From Limnoglobus roseus (GTDB lineage Bacteria; Planctomycetota; Planctomycetia; Gemmatales; Gemmataceae): 64,000 nucleotides of DNA. Where the stretch lies: NCBI RefSeq assembly GCF_008254045.1, contig NZ_CP042425.1:5270001-5334000 (forward strand), in the 5' to 3' direction. Both the position numbers and the translations under genes were made by a program. Below, piece after piece: positions 7,125 through 15,346 of the stretch; the first letter of the stretch is position 1; each line of letters begins with the position of its first letter. The notes under the pieces are model-generated. The model saw only the letters and a program-made list of their open reading frames with translations. It did no database searches and was not told the origin of the DNA.

Positions 7125-7213
7125 CGCCCGCCCTCCCCGCGCCGGTGCCGACCCGTGCCGAACCAGAACAGCACGCCGGCCAGGAGGAACACGACCGCGA
7201 CGAGGACGGGCAT
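7121..7213 (-). CDS. 30-residue membrane microprotein
   Basis: A strong AAGGAG lies 8 bases before ATG 7213. The peptide is MPVLVAVVFLLAGVLFWFGT plus a basic tail ending RRGEGGR: one hydrophobic helix with a positive C-terminus. The stop overlaps the start of the MTEAEW gene (ATGA), so the two are probably translated together. The other MTEAEW gene at 33576 keeps the same EGGR-stop-ATG junction but not the hydrophobic part. The length is too short for certainty. Confidence 0.5.
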   Translation of the reverse strand: MPVLVAVVFLLAGVLFWFGTGRHRRGEGGR

Positions 7214-7253
7214 GGGGGGTTACTCCTTCGGGGCCGGTGGCAAGTCTGTCGAT

Positions 7254-7625
7254 TCAGTCTCGGACGATGCGGTATTCGCTGACGAATCCGTCATCGGTGA
7301 GACGGATCATGAGCCAGTCCGATTCCGTGGGTGAGGAACCACGCCCCTGGGCGAGCCAGTAGACCATCTGCCAGTTCGGAGAGTAGCTGGCCGGCGCGGG
7401 CTTGCCCATGCGCCCGATGATTTCCGCTTGCGGTATCCCTTTCAGGGTGCCTCGGGCAACCAGCCTTTCCGCCATCTCCAAGCGAACCCCTTTGGAGGCG
7501 AGGCGCTCGTCCTGCCAGTCCACTGCGTTGAACGGTCGGCCGGGCGATCGAATCACCCAGACTGCGATGACAACTGCGGCCACCCCGATCCCGGCCAGCG
7601 GCCACTTCCACCTTTGCCACATCAT
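7254..7625 (-). CDS. membrane-anchored small protein, BamE/SmpA-like fold possible
   Basis: 123 residues from ATG 7625 (GGAGG 6 bases upstream). The N-terminal helix WPLAGIGVAAVVIAVWVI is a signal anchor. The soluble part has ERLVARGTLKGIPQAEIIGR, MGKPAPASYSPNWQMVYWL and a final MIRLTDDGFVSEYRIV. The order 'helix, G-x-P/K turn, W-x-Y strand, polar strand' resembles SmpA/OmlA (BamE) domains, but without a cysteine lipobox. The assignment is tentative. Confidence 0.6.
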   Translation of the reverse strand: MMWQRWKWPLAGIGVAAVVIAVWVIRSPGRPFNAVDWQDERLASKGVRLEMAERLVARGTLKGIPQAEIIGRMGKPAPASYSPNWQMVYWLAQGRGSSPTESDWLMIRLTDDGFVSEYRIVRD

Positions 7626-7691
7626 GGTCGCCTCCGATCCTAACGACACTTGAAAGGGCGACAACTGGCCGACGGTCACTTCTTCGGCGGA

Positions 7692-7814
7692 TCAGCGCTG
7701 CGTGAACGCGAACTGATCGCCGTCCGTTTGCGGCCGCGCGACCCACTCGCCCGCCCACGCCCGGCCGAACCGCGGATCCGCGACGTTCGCCTCGAAGTTC
7801 GCCCGGAACGGCAT
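7692..7814 (-). CDS. 40-residue hypothetical protein
   Basis: The ATG at 7814 lies 2 bases after the stop of the HTH gene 7817-8401, with GGAAG upstream. The peptide begins MPFRANFEANVADPRFGRAW and ends DQFAFTQR. It is rich in aromatic and acidic residues. The tight coupling suggests it belongs to the same transcript as the HTH gene. No family recognised. Confidence 0.4.
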   Translation of the reverse strand: MPFRANFEANVADPRFGRAWAGEWVARPQTDGDQFAFTQR

Positions 7815-7816
7815 AT

Positions 7817-8401
7817 CTACTTCCGCTCCCTATCGGCCTTATTCTCTTTCTTGCTCATCGCCTTGAGTTCGGCTATTGCACGAGCCGAGCGGGCCATCCG
7901 CTGTCGGAGCGTTTCCGTCTCAACCGGGTCGGGGACGGGCTTGAGGCTCGCCGGAACCGCCCAGAGTGGTATGCGCCAGTGACCGGCGTCGTCGATCACC
8001 ACGGCCCCCGGCACCTTCCCATCCATGCACCACCTGCGAGCAGTTCCGGATGTGACACCGAGCAGGTGCGCGTATTGCGTGAGCGTTAGGGGGCGCGGCG
8101 GGAGGTCCTTCCGGGCGTGCGAGGAACTCTTAGTACCAAAGGGGTCAGGATGGAACAAATCCCGGACATCGTCATCGGTTGGCTCCTCACCCTCACCCTG
8201 CGGCGCGTTCTTCAGGAGTGACTTGAGTGCGCGGACGGCTTCCTTCGGGATCATGCGCACCCCGCCCGGGGTCCAAAAGGTGCCGCGAAGTTTGCCCTGG
8301 TGAATCCACTTCGAGACAACCTTGATTTCGACGCCTAGAGACTTGGCCGCTTCACCGACGGTGACGGGCTTCTCAACCCTGGGCTTTTGCATCGCCATCA
8401 T
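7817..8401 (-). CDS. double helix-turn-helix (excisionase/MerR-like) DNA-binding protein
   Basis: 194 residues with two similar HTH modules. The first (residues 10-50) is VTVGEAAKSLGVEIKVVSKW...GKLRGTFWTPGGVRMIP. The second (about 105-150) is LTLTQYAHLLGVTSGTARRW...GKVPGAVVIDDAGHWRIP. Both end in the hairpin wing typical of excisionase-like helix_turn_helix_17 domains. The Lys/Glu tail is coiled. The start has AAGAGGAAG upstream. Probably a regulator or recombination directionality factor of an accessory element. Confidence 0.7.
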   Translation of the reverse strand: MMAMQKPRVEKPVTVGEAAKSLGVEIKVVSKWIHQGKLRGTFWTPGGVRMIPKEAVRALKSLLKNAPQGEGEEPTDDDVRDLFHPDPFGTKSSSHARKDLPPRPLTLTQYAHLLGVTSGTARRWCMDGKVPGAVVIDDAGHWRIPLWAVPASLKPVPDPVETETLRQRMARSARAIAELKAMSKKENKADRERK

Positions 8402-8483
8402 GGCTTCCTCTTAAAAGAGGGGGCATCTTCCCACGCCGGAAAGACAGCGTCAAGCATCGCTGTCGAAACTCTGTTGTTGCTAG

Positions 8484-8666
8484 CCGAGTGAAGAGACCGC
8501 CGGCAAGCCGACGAAAGCAAAGCCGGCGACGGAGGCCGAGGTGAACGAACTGGCCCAGCCCGTCGAGAAGGAGATCCAGGCCCGGGGGAATCAACGCCTG
8601 ACGGCGCGACAGTTCGCAGAGATGGCGGCGGTGTTCAAGTGGGTGCCGGCCGAGCGGGTGGAATGA
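8484..8666 (+). pseudogene. orphan C-terminal fragment, paralogue of 2615-2764
   Basis: A frame without a start, beginning directly after TAG at 8481, reads SEETAGKPTKAKPATEAEVN...LTARQFAEMAAVFKWVPAERVE. It aligns with the fragment 2615-2764 over about 45 residues. The rest of 8402-8790 shows nothing gene-like. I interpret both as leftovers of one gene family. Confidence 0.4.
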
Positions 8667-8790
8667 CACTCCAGGTTTCAACGGTTGGCACCTGAGTCGT
8701 TGTCAGAGCAACACATTTGGCCTGCTGCCGACCGGTGGTGGTAATTTTCCACAAGCGGTAGGAAGATCACTGCGATTCGGTTCCCTCCCA

Positions 8791-9087
8791 TCACTTCTTC
8801 CGCTTCTTCACCATCGGCGTCGGCTTCACCTCGACGGGCTTCTTCGCGGGGCGCCCGCGTCCGGCTTTCGGGGTTGGTGTCTCGGGCGACTCGTCGAACA
8901 CTTCCTCGAACACTTTGCACTCAACCCCCAGGGACCGGCAAAGTTTGACGACCGAGTCCCACAGCGGCACGGCTTGATCGTTCTCCCAGGATGAAATCGA
9001 CTTTTGTGGAAGGCCGCTTTCTTGTGCCAGTCGACTCTGTGACCAGCTCTTTCCCTCGCGTAACTCTTTGAGTTTTGGACCGAACAA
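8791..9087 (-). CDS. XRE-family HTH regulator
   Basis: About 98 residues. GGAGGA sits just before the TTG at 9087 (LFGPKLKELREGKSWSQSRL), which is preferred to the ATG at 9117 because that ATG is upstream of the ribosome-binding site. The HTH reads SQSRLAQESGLPQKSISSWE followed by VVKLCRSLGVECKVF. The tail is Pro/Lys rich with an AT-hook-like GRGRPAKKP. The promoter region carries two copies of AAGTGG-N4-CCACTT-like operators (9104-9142), implying autoregulation. Confidence 0.75.
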   Translation of the reverse strand: MFGPKLKELREGKSWSQSRLAQESGLPQKSISSWENDQAVPLWDSVVKLCRSLGVECKVFEEVFDESPETPTPKAGRGRPAKKPVEVKPTPMVKKRKK

Positions 9088-9103
9088 ATGAATTCCTCCG
9101 AAT

Positions 9104-9142
9104 AAGTGGAAATCCACTTGAACCTAAAGTGGAACTGCACTA
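9104..9142 (-). promoter_or_regulatory. tandem XRE operator-like palindromes
   Basis: AAGTGG-AAAT-CCACTT at 9104-9119 is a perfect 6 bp inverted repeat; AAGTGG-AACT-GCACTA at 9127-9142 is a degenerate second copy, 23 bases on. They lie just upstream of the XRE gene and between it and the plus-strand genes from 9281. Confidence 0.6.
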
Positions 9143-9280
9143 ATATCTCCCCACAGGCATCGGTAGACATCCTGATACCTCTTTAGCCAAACCGGCCCGA
9201 ATCCTGAACCCCGCTCGCCGACTCCCCTGAACGACCGCACGTCGCGGGCTGGTGAGAGACTGCGCGCTGATGGAGAAGCC

Positions 9281-9490
9281 ATGGACGCCGTGAAATTGCT
9301 GGTTGACGAGCCCGCCGGGCGGATCGACGTCGTACCCGTTCGGCACGGCGAGCGACTGCCTGATGGGAGCATTTATACGCCGATCGGTCTATGTCGGTTG
9401 GTGATCGGGTACGGCCGTCCGTGGGCGGCGATCAAGGCCGACGCCGAGACGATCTGCTCCCTCTGGAACGGCTCTCGGGTGCAGTCGTGA
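9281..9490 (+). CDS. hypothetical protein, 69 aa
   Basis: The ATG at 9281 has GGAGAAG upstream. The protein starts MDAVKLLVDEPAGRIDVVPV and ends AAIKADAETICSLWNGSRVQ. It looks like a short mixed alpha/beta protein of phage or plasmid type. Its stop overlaps the GTG of the next gene (GTGA), so it opens a run of coupled plus-strand genes reaching to about 12.7 kb. Confidence 0.6.
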   Translation: MDAVKLLVDEPAGRIDVVPVRHGERLPDGSIYTPIGLCRLVIGYGRPWAAIKADAETICSLWNGSRVQS

Positions 9491-9618
9491 CGACGGCCGC
9501 CGAGTGGGGTCAGGCCGCCGCGATGGTCGACCACCTCGCGGCCCTTCACCTGCAAAGCGTTCTGCACGTGAACGCGTTCAAATCGCTTCGCGAACTGAAG
9601 AACTACCTCCGCCGCTGA
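9487..9618 (+). CDS. hypothetical protein, 43 aa
   Basis: A GTG at 9487 overlaps the previous stop (GTGA). The peptide VTTAAEWGQAAAMVDHLAAL followed by NAFKSLRELKNYLRR is helical and basic at the end. Translational coupling supports it; the size and lack of homologues known to me leave it uncertain. Confidence 0.45.
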   Translation: MTTAAEWGQAAAMVDHLAALHLQSVLHVNAFKSLRELKNYLRR

Positions 9619-9653
9619 AGTTCATTATCCCCCAACCGAAAGGATTCACAGTC

Positions 9654-9989
9654 ATGGCCAAGACCAAGCCACCCTTCGACGAGGCCGTCCTCGACCCCAC
9701 CCGCGACCTGCTGCTGACGGGGCTCGAAAACATGATGATCCAGTACCTGCGCGAGATGCTGTCCGCGTTCCAGTTCGTCAACCTCACCGCCTTGCAGGAG
9801 TTCGTCGATCGACGATTCGGGGGCGTTCACGCACACTCGCGGGCGGAATGGGCGAGGCAGTGGGGCGACGCGGCGGCCGAGCGGATGCGGATGCTCGCCC
9901 ACGACTACCACACCGACCGCGAGCGGCTGTACGCCTTCTTCGCCGCGGCCGGAGAGTATCAGATCACCCCGAGCAAGGAGGCCGCGTAA
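9654..9989 (+). CDS. hypothetical helical protein, 111 aa
   Basis: ATG 9654 with AAAGGA upstream. The protein starts MAKTKPPFDEAVLDPTRDLL and contains MIQYLREMLSAFQFVNLTAL and RMRMLAHDYHTDRERLYAFF. It is acidic and helical. The next gene starts inside its stop codon (TAATG). It is part of the phage-like small-gene run; no family recognised. Confidence 0.6.
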   Translation: MAKTKPPFDEAVLDPTRDLLLTGLENMMIQYLREMLSAFQFVNLTALQEFVDRRFGGVHAHSRAEWARQWGDAAAERMRMLAHDYHTDRERLYAFFAAAGEYQITPSKEAA

Positions 9990-10219
9990 TGCGACGCCAG
10001 CACCACGATCGCCGCATCGACACCGCTCAACTCAACGACCTTGTCCGCCGATTCGGCACTGAGGCCCTCTCGCTGCCAGTCATGGGCAGCAAGCACCTCC
10101 GGGCCATCCTCGACCGCGAGGGTGTTGCCCTGCACCCGAGGGCACTCGGGGAGCTTCGCCACATGCTGCAACTGGAGCGCGTCAAGCAGGTCATCACCGA
10201 CGCCCGCGGCAAACGCTAA
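9989..10219 (+). CDS. hypothetical protein, 76 aa
   Basis: ATG 9989 overlaps the previous stop and has AAGGAGG 12 bases upstream. The sequence starts MRRQHHDRRIDTAQLNDLVR and contains GSKHLRAILDREGVALHPRA, which could be a short DNA-binding helical domain. It ends ITDARGKR. Function unknown. Confidence 0.6.
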   Translation: MRRQHHDRRIDTAQLNDLVRRFGTEALSLPVMGSKHLRAILDREGVALHPRALGELRHMLQLERVKQVITDARGKR

Positions 10220-10319
10220 CCACTCACGCGCCCCGCAGCGGATGGGAACGGCCGTCGTTGGCCGTCGGGGTCCTCGCACGTCCCGAGGGTAGGATTGTGC
10301 GTCTTCACGGAGGGAAGAA

Positions 10320-10823
10320 ATGCAGACGACCTTGACCCCACCACAACTGGCCGAGCGGGTGTACCCCCTCGTCAGACAGTTCATGTTCAGGCGAGCCCCG
10401 GCGGCCCTCGCGGACGACCTCTCGCAAGAAGCCGTGCTGACGATCATGCGTTATTCGCACCGCTACGACGCCGGCAAGGGCGCGCCGACCACCTGGGCGG
10501 TGATGGTCTGTCGCAGCGTGTTGTCCAAGTCCCACCGTCGTCGCGGCACGAAGACCTTCGGGGAGTTGGTTGGCGACGACGGCCGGGAGTTCGACCCGGT
10601 TGACCACCGGCACGATGGGGGCGAGACAGGGCCTTCGCCGGCCGAACGCAACCGCCTCCGCGAACTGATGGCCCGCCTTGACCCCGCCGACCGCGAGTTC
10701 GTGCACGCCCGGTTCGTCCTTGAACTATCGGCGGTCGAGATCGCCGCGCAGAAGCTCATGACCGCGGGGCAGGTGGCGTGGCGGGTCGGTCGGATCATCC
10801 GGACCGCGAGGGGGCTGGCATGA
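10320..10823 (+). CDS. sigma-70-like (ECF-type) RNA polymerase sigma factor
   Basis: 167 residues with CGGAGGGA upstream. A region-2-like block reads DDLSQEAVLTIMRYSHRYD followed by KGAPTTWAVMVCRSVLSKSH; a region-4-like block reads RLDPADREFVHARFVLELSA and AWRVGRIIRTARG. The linker is short. It heads a group of genes overlapping by ATGA (10820, 11797, 12003), so it may direct transcription of the phage-like block downstream. Region 4 is divergent and lacks a clear HTH consensus. Confidence 0.7.
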   Translation: MQTTLTPPQLAERVYPLVRQFMFRRAPAALADDLSQEAVLTIMRYSHRYDAGKGAPTTWAVMVCRSVLSKSHRRRGTKTFGELVGDDGREFDPVDHRHDGGETGPSPAERNRLRELMARLDPADREFVHARFVLELSAVEIAAQKLMTAGQVAWRVGRIIRTARGLA

Positions 10824-11468
10824 CCGCATCTCGTCCTATGACAACGACGTTGCGGTGCGCCTACTGCCGGACGGTGTTCACGTTTACCCGGCGAGCCGGC
10901 ACGCTCCGGAAGTATTGCTCGATTGGGTGCCGATCCGCGGTTTTGCGGCCGCCGCGGATCGACCGGGATGCGCCCCAGCACTGCTGCATCTGCGAGGCGG
11001 TCATCCCCCCCGCGATTTCCACTCCGCCGCCGTGTCATCTGTCAATCCGCCGACTGCCTACGGCTGTACCGCGCGAGAACCGCCCGCGCCAGATTCCTCA
11101 AGAAGAATCCCCCTGATCGAACCCGTCCTTGCCTCCACTGCGGCCAGCCGTTCCGCAAGTGGGCACCCGGGCGGAATCGTACGAGGTACTGCTCGCCGAC
11201 GTGCCGGGCCGACGCCGCCCGCTTACAGCAGAGATCCCGCATGGAGCGAATGCGGTTCGAAGACCCCGACAAGTTTGCCACCTACCAGGAGAACAAACGT
11301 GCCGACGCCCTCCGAAGAGCCCTCGCCACCAGTGCCGACCCCGCCCTGCTCGACAAGAAGCGCGAGCGGGGCCGCATTGGCGCACGCCGCCGCCGCGAAG
11401 AGCAGCGAGAATTCAACCTCCTCCGTGACCTCGATCGCCTTCAAGCCCTTGGACAGCCTGACCGTTGA
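10820..11468 (+). pseudogene. triple zinc-knuckle protein with a frameshift at a C7 tract
   Basis: ATG 10820 overlaps the sigma gene stop. The first frame gives CAYCRTVFTF...YCSIGC and the start of a second knuckle, CCICEAVIP. After a run of seven C (11005-11011) the other frame continues with RRRVICQSADCLRLYRA and a third knuckle, CLHCGQPFRKWAP...YCSPTC, then a basic helical tail to 11468. Three modules of the form CxxC-(about 18)-(Y)CxxxC need both frames, so one gene with a single-base shift is likely. The shift may be mutation, slippage or a sequencing error. Confidence 0.6.
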
Positions 11469-11800
11469 CGAAGCCGTTCGCGAGATCGGGGCCCTCTTCT
11501 CCTTGTCGGCCGTCGTGGTCACAAGAGCAGCACAGTTGTACAGGTGGCTGGCTGATCGGGGGGCGAAGGTAGAACTCCGCTCGCAGTTTTTCAAGAAGAT
11601 GGTCCCGCTAGTGGCCCGGGGGGAAGTTTCCGAAGAGGCCGTCGCCGAGTTCGCCGAGGACAGGCGCGTCCTGAGCGTCGTCTCGCAACTCGACGTGGCG
11701 GAGCAGGTTCGCCTTCGATCCCCTCTCCGTCATCGTTACCCACGCCCCCGACGAGAAGAAAAAGAAGCCGGCCAAGCCCCGGAAGCGGGGGAAGAAATGA
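11425..11800 (+). pseudogene. hypothetical protein with internal frameshift
   Basis: From about GTG 11425 one frame reads VTSIAFKPLDSLTVDEAVRE, ALFSLSAVVVTRAAQLYRWL and AEDRRVLSVVSQLDVAEQ. Near 11712 the coding potential moves to the next frame, FAFDPLSVIVTHAPDEKKKK with a Lys/Arg-rich end, stopping at 11800. The stop overlaps the ATG of the next gene. The start codon is uncertain because it overlaps the previous gene. Unknown function. Confidence 0.5.
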
Positions 11801-12006
11801 CCCCGCCCGACGGCGAGTTCGTGTTCGTGCTCGTCCTCCGCCCCGTGGCCGACCCGCAGGCCGGTCCCGGCGTTCCCCCGCGTGACCCCGACTACCGACT
11901 CAAACTCGCCCTGAAGACGCTGCTCCGCGCGTTCGGCCTTCGGTGCGTCGCCGTGCGCAACCCTCAGTCCAGCGACCCGACACCCAACGAGGAACCTACC
12001 CCATGA
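11797..12006 (+). CDS. hypothetical protein, 69 aa
   Basis: ATG 11797 lies in the stop of the previous gene, preceded by AAGCGGGGGAAG. The protein starts MTPPDGEFVFVLVLRPVADP and contains YRLKLALKTLLRAFGLRCVA, a short beta-alpha-beta look seen in many phage accessory proteins. Its stop overlaps the next start (ATGA). Confidence 0.6.
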   Translation: MTPPDGEFVFVLVLRPVADPQAGPGVPPRDPDYRLKLALKTLLRAFGLRCVAVRNPQSSDPTPNEEPTP

Positions 12007-12690
12007 CCGAGACGATCACCATGACGTTCGCCGTCGAGCGGTGGATCGGCCGCCGGTGGCGCGAGACGGCCCGTTTTAATTTCAACCCCGTGGACCGCAT
12101 GACTCGACTCCCCCACGGGCCACGTCGCCGGGGCGATCGTCGGCGGGCTGGCGGCCGGGCCCATCGGGGCGGTGGTCGGCGGGGCCGTCGGCGGTCAGGT
12201 CGGCGGCGAGGCGGCCGGCGCGATGGGCGGGGCGGCCGGGAAGGCCGCGGGCAAGGTGTACGACTTCGGCCAGCGGGCCCAGGAGGCGACGAGGAAGCTT
12301 CAGGAAATGAACGACCGCATCGGCAAGATGTCCGGCCTGCTGCACATGGTGCAGACCGAGGGCGAGATCCGCGACCAACTGCGGAGCCGCGAGCAGGGCG
12401 ATCGAACGTCGTCATCGGCCCGGGCGCTGATGGAGAGCGACCAGGCGAACAAGGACAACCAGAAGGAGCAGACGATCCTCCTGGCCCGGATCGACAACTA
12501 CTTCCAGAGCCTGGAGAACTACCTCTCCGCGATCGCCAACTGGCCGCTCGACAAGATCTCCAAGCAGCTCAACAGCCTACTGCCAGGGGACGACGCGAAG
12601 GGCGGCACGCTCGCGGAAGCGGCGCAGAAGCTCTATGAGCAGATTCAGCAGGAAGAGAAGGATGCACAGAAGCGAATGAATGGCAAGTGA
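12003..12690 (+). pseudogene. Gly-zipper and coiled-coil protein with a frameshift at a C5 tract
   Basis: ATG 12003 gives MTETITMTFAVERWIGRRWR, then after CTCCCCC (about 12109-12115) coding moves to another frame: GHVAGAIVGGLAAGPIGAVV, a glycine-zipper segment, then helical QRAQEATRKLQEMNDRIGKM and LLARIDNYFQSLENYLSAI, ending QKRMNGK. One extra C would account for the break. A membrane-inserting glycine zipper plus coiled coils suggests a structural or tape-measure/lysis-related role; unproven. Confidence 0.55.
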
Positions 12691-12709
12691 GGCGGATGAG
12701 TTGATGAAT

Positions 12710-12979
12710 TCACCGACCCTGCTTTGCCCGCTCTTCTTCAAGAATGTTCTGATACTGCTTCTCCGCAGCATCAATGAGAGGGTTGTTCCCATACTGGACA
12801 GCAGGTTTATGCTCCTTCCCCGCCATCCAGATACCCCCGCCGACGAGGGCGGCTACAAGGCCCGCAGCAATCCCGGCCAAGATCACGTGCATGCCGGTAA
12901 CAGACGACTTCACCGGGCGGCGGGGTTCGAAGTCATCACGGCGGTCATCGTCATAGTCATCGTCGCGGGAGCGGGGCAT
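12710..12979 (-). CDS. single-TM hypothetical protein
   Basis: 89 residues from ATG 12979 with GAGGG upstream. The N-terminus is very acidic and basic (MPRSRDDDYDDDRRDDFEPR), followed by a transmembrane helix MHVILAGIAAGLVAALVGGG and a polar tail. It lies against the direction of its neighbours, between two plus-strand genes. Similar Asp/Arg-rich one-helix proteins are common in planctomycetes; function unknown. Confidence 0.6.
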   Translation of the reverse strand: MPRSRDDDYDDDRRDDFEPRRPVKSSVTGMHVILAGIAAGLVAALVGGGIWMAGKEHKPAVQYGNNPLIDAAEKQYQNILEEERAKQGR

Positions 12980-13057
12980 CGGAAACCCTCGGGGATGCCT
13001 CCAGTGTCGCGAATTTGTTCGGTTCAGGCAACATCTTCCGTATCGGAGTTCTGAGCA

Positions 13058-15277
13058 ATGTCCGTTTCATCGCCCGCCCAGTGGCAGTTCGGTTCGATCG
13101 TCCTGAGTTACCTCCAGTCCGAGATGCGGACGGAGAAAATCACCGACCCGGGCGGCGTGAGCGTCACCGCGTCGAAGCACACCATCACCGCCCGCGGGGT
13201 CGTGACGCGCGGGCTGGCCCCCACGACCAGCCCGGAGACGCCATCGCAGACGTTCGACCGGATCAAGAACGCACTGATGCGGCACCGCCGCTACTTCGTC
13301 TACGCCCCGTTCGGCCAGACGATGGTCGAGGTCGGGGACCGGAACAACCCGAACGACCCGGACGCGAACCGAGACCACGCGAACGGCCCGAAGGTGATCG
13401 ACGTGCGGCCGGTGGAGATCGCCGAGGCCGCGTTCCTCATCGAGGTCGTCGTCGAGGTGACGCTCGCCTCGTGCGATACGGCCACGCGGAAGGTGCTCAA
13501 CCACCACTTCAAGTACGACGAGTCGCGGGACATACAGGGCTACCGCACCCGCACCGTCGAGGGCATGATCGTCTGCCGGGATCGGACGCTGACGAAACAG
13601 CAGGCGTTGAAGGAGGCGGGCATCCCGGCCGTGGCCGGCGGGTACCAGGAGATCGACTTCGAATCGGGGTGGGAGCCGGACGGCCTGACCCTGAAGTACC
13701 ACCGAACCGAAGAGCAGTATGAAATGCGGCCCCCCGATGAGGCGGCCGATGCCGTGGTCACGACGCAGATTTCGACCAGGGCCGGGACGGCGGCGGCCTA
13801 CGCGACGATCACCGTCGAACTCACGGGCAACGTGGACCGGAAGTATTCCGAGGCCGTTGCCCTGGCGACGAAGTTGATGTTCTCGGTGGCGATGAGGTAC
13901 CAAGTCTCAATCGGGAAAACCTCACCCATTCTGAATATTTCTTATCGCGGCGGAACCAAGCGCAAGTCCGTGTCGGCCACGATGACAGTGTTGGTGGACG
14001 CGAAGAAGGTCTTGGCGAACGGATCACCCGCTCTACGCTCTGACCTCTTCTCCGAGCCGCCGGTAGGAATGTTCCCCCAGGGCTCCGCCGCGTACACGAT
14101 CCCGGCGGACACGCCGAACGAGAAGGACTTGCTCCGCGCCCCTTTCCAGGAGCCGTGCAGCGAGCTGGTAAAGCTGCCGACGCCGAGCCTCCCGGGCACG
14201 CTCGTGAGTGGACCGAATCCCTTCGCGAACCTCACCGGCGGCGGCCTCCAGCCCACGCCCGGCCCAATCGCCGGCGGCGGGGGTGTCGGGGGCGGGATCC
14301 TGATCGGCACCCCGGGCGGCGGGAACGGGGGAAACACGACTGTTCCGCCGAACCTGACGCCCCAGGAGATCGCCAACATCCTCGGCGGCCTGATCCCCAT
14401 CGGCCCCGTCGGGCCGTCACCGAGTTCCATTGAGGCGACGGCCTTCGGCGTGGCCATCCCGACCGGGGGCGGGGCCGCGGCCGACGGGTTCACCGCCCTC
14501 CTCGACGGCTACAACCCCCAGGCCGGGGGCGTCGGCGGGGCCGACAACAGCTTCGGCTCGTTCGGCTCCAACCCCGTCACCAGCACGCCCACCCCAACGA
14601 CCAAGCCCGATCCGGCCGACGACCCGTCCACGTACTCGGTCTACTACCTCACGTCCGAGATCGACGAGGAGACGGGCAAGCGGGTCATGCCGAACGCGGC
14701 CGCCAAGGACCCGAGCACCGGCCAGCCGTACCCGAACCCGGTGACCCAGACCAACCGGGGGAAGGCGACCGTCACCATCCGGTGGACGGCCGTCCGGTAC
14801 GGCGTTCCGCCCCAGGAGCCCGACCCCCTCCCGCCGCCGTGCAAGGGAGACTTCATCCTCCTCAACCGGTGGGTGCGCCGAGACAACCCCCAGAAAGCCG
14901 ACAGCGGGCACCTGAAGTTCACCGCCACGGGCAAATACGTGTACGGCCACCGGCGGCCCGAGCGGCTGGCCACGATGCAGGTGATCGCCCCGTTCCTGCT
15001 CCCCCAGGTCAAGGCTCAGTTCCCGGGCGGCCTGCCGGAAGCGACGGTGGCGAAGGACCCGATCTGGTGGGGTATCGCGAAGGTCCCGTCGCCCCTGTTC
15101 GCCGCCCAGTCGACGACGGATGTCATCTGCCTGAACGGCGTCCCCCTGAACCCCACGGTGTCGTTCCAGACCGGCGGGGCCGCCAACACGGGCAACCCGT
15201 GGCTGAACCTGCTCATCGACGGCATCAACGGGCAGGGGCCGTTCGGCGGCAACTACAACCCGAACCCCGGCGGGTGA
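13058..15277 (+). CDS. large Gly/Pro-rich hypothetical protein (possible phage structural protein)
   Basis: 739 residues, no signal peptide. Residues 1-350 look like a globular beta-rich domain (QWQFGSIVLSYLQSEM, HHFKYDESRDIQGYRTRTVE, TITVELTGNVDRKYSEA). Residues about 385-520 are a low-complexity Gly/Pro linker (GGGVGGGILIGTPGGGNGGN). A second domain follows (STYSVYYLTSEIDEETGKRV, ATVTIRWTAVRYGVPPQEPD). It is the largest gene of the 9-16 kb plus-strand run and could be a tail or capsid-associated protein. I do not recognise the family. Confidence 0.7.
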   Translation: MSVSSPAQWQFGSIVLSYLQSEMRTEKITDPGGVSVTASKHTITARGVVTRGLAPTTSPETPSQTFDRIKNALMRHRRYFVYAPFGQTMVEVGDRNNPNDPDANRDHANGPKVIDVRPVEIAEAAFLIEVVVEVTLASCDTATRKVLNHHFKYDESRDIQGYRTRTVEGMIVCRDRTLTKQQALKEAGIPAVAGGYQEIDFESGWEPDGLTLKYHRTEEQYEMRPPDEAADAVVTTQISTRAGTAAAYATITVELTGNVDRKYSEAVALATKLMFSVAMRYQVSIGKTSPILNISYRGGTKRKSVSATMTVLVDAKKVLANGSPALRSDLFSEPPVGMFPQGSAAYTIPADTPNEKDLLRAPFQEPCSELVKLPTPSLPGTLVSGPNPFANLTGGGLQPTPGPIAGGGGVGGGILIGTPGGGNGGNTTVPPNLTPQEIANILGGLIPIGPVGPSPSSIEATAFGVAIPTGGGAAADGFTALLDGYNPQAGGVGGADNSFGSFGSNPVTSTPTPTTKPDPADDPSTYSVYYLTSEIDEETGKRVMPNAAAKDPSTGQPYPNPVTQTNRGKATVTIRWTAVRYGVPPQEPDPLPPPCKGDFILLNRWVRRDNPQKADSGHLKFTATGKYVYGHRRPERLATMQVIAPFLLPQVKAQFPGGLPEATVAKDPIWWGIAKVPSPLFAAQSTTDVICLNGVPLNPTVSFQTGGAANTGNPWLNLLIDGINGQGPFGGNYNPNPGG

Positions 15278-15280
15278 CCC

Positions 15281-15300
15281 CACCGCAAGCGTTTGCGGTG
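15281..15300. repeat. REP-like palindrome, copy 1
   Basis: CACCGCAAGCGTTTGCGGTG: arms ACCGCAA and TTGCGGT around a 4-base loop, 4 bases after the stop at 15277. Two further copies lie at 15814 and 15866. Confidence 0.7.
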
Positions 15301-15346
15301 CCCGCTCTCAAGAACGCAACGAACCGCTTTCGCACCTGGAGCCGAC

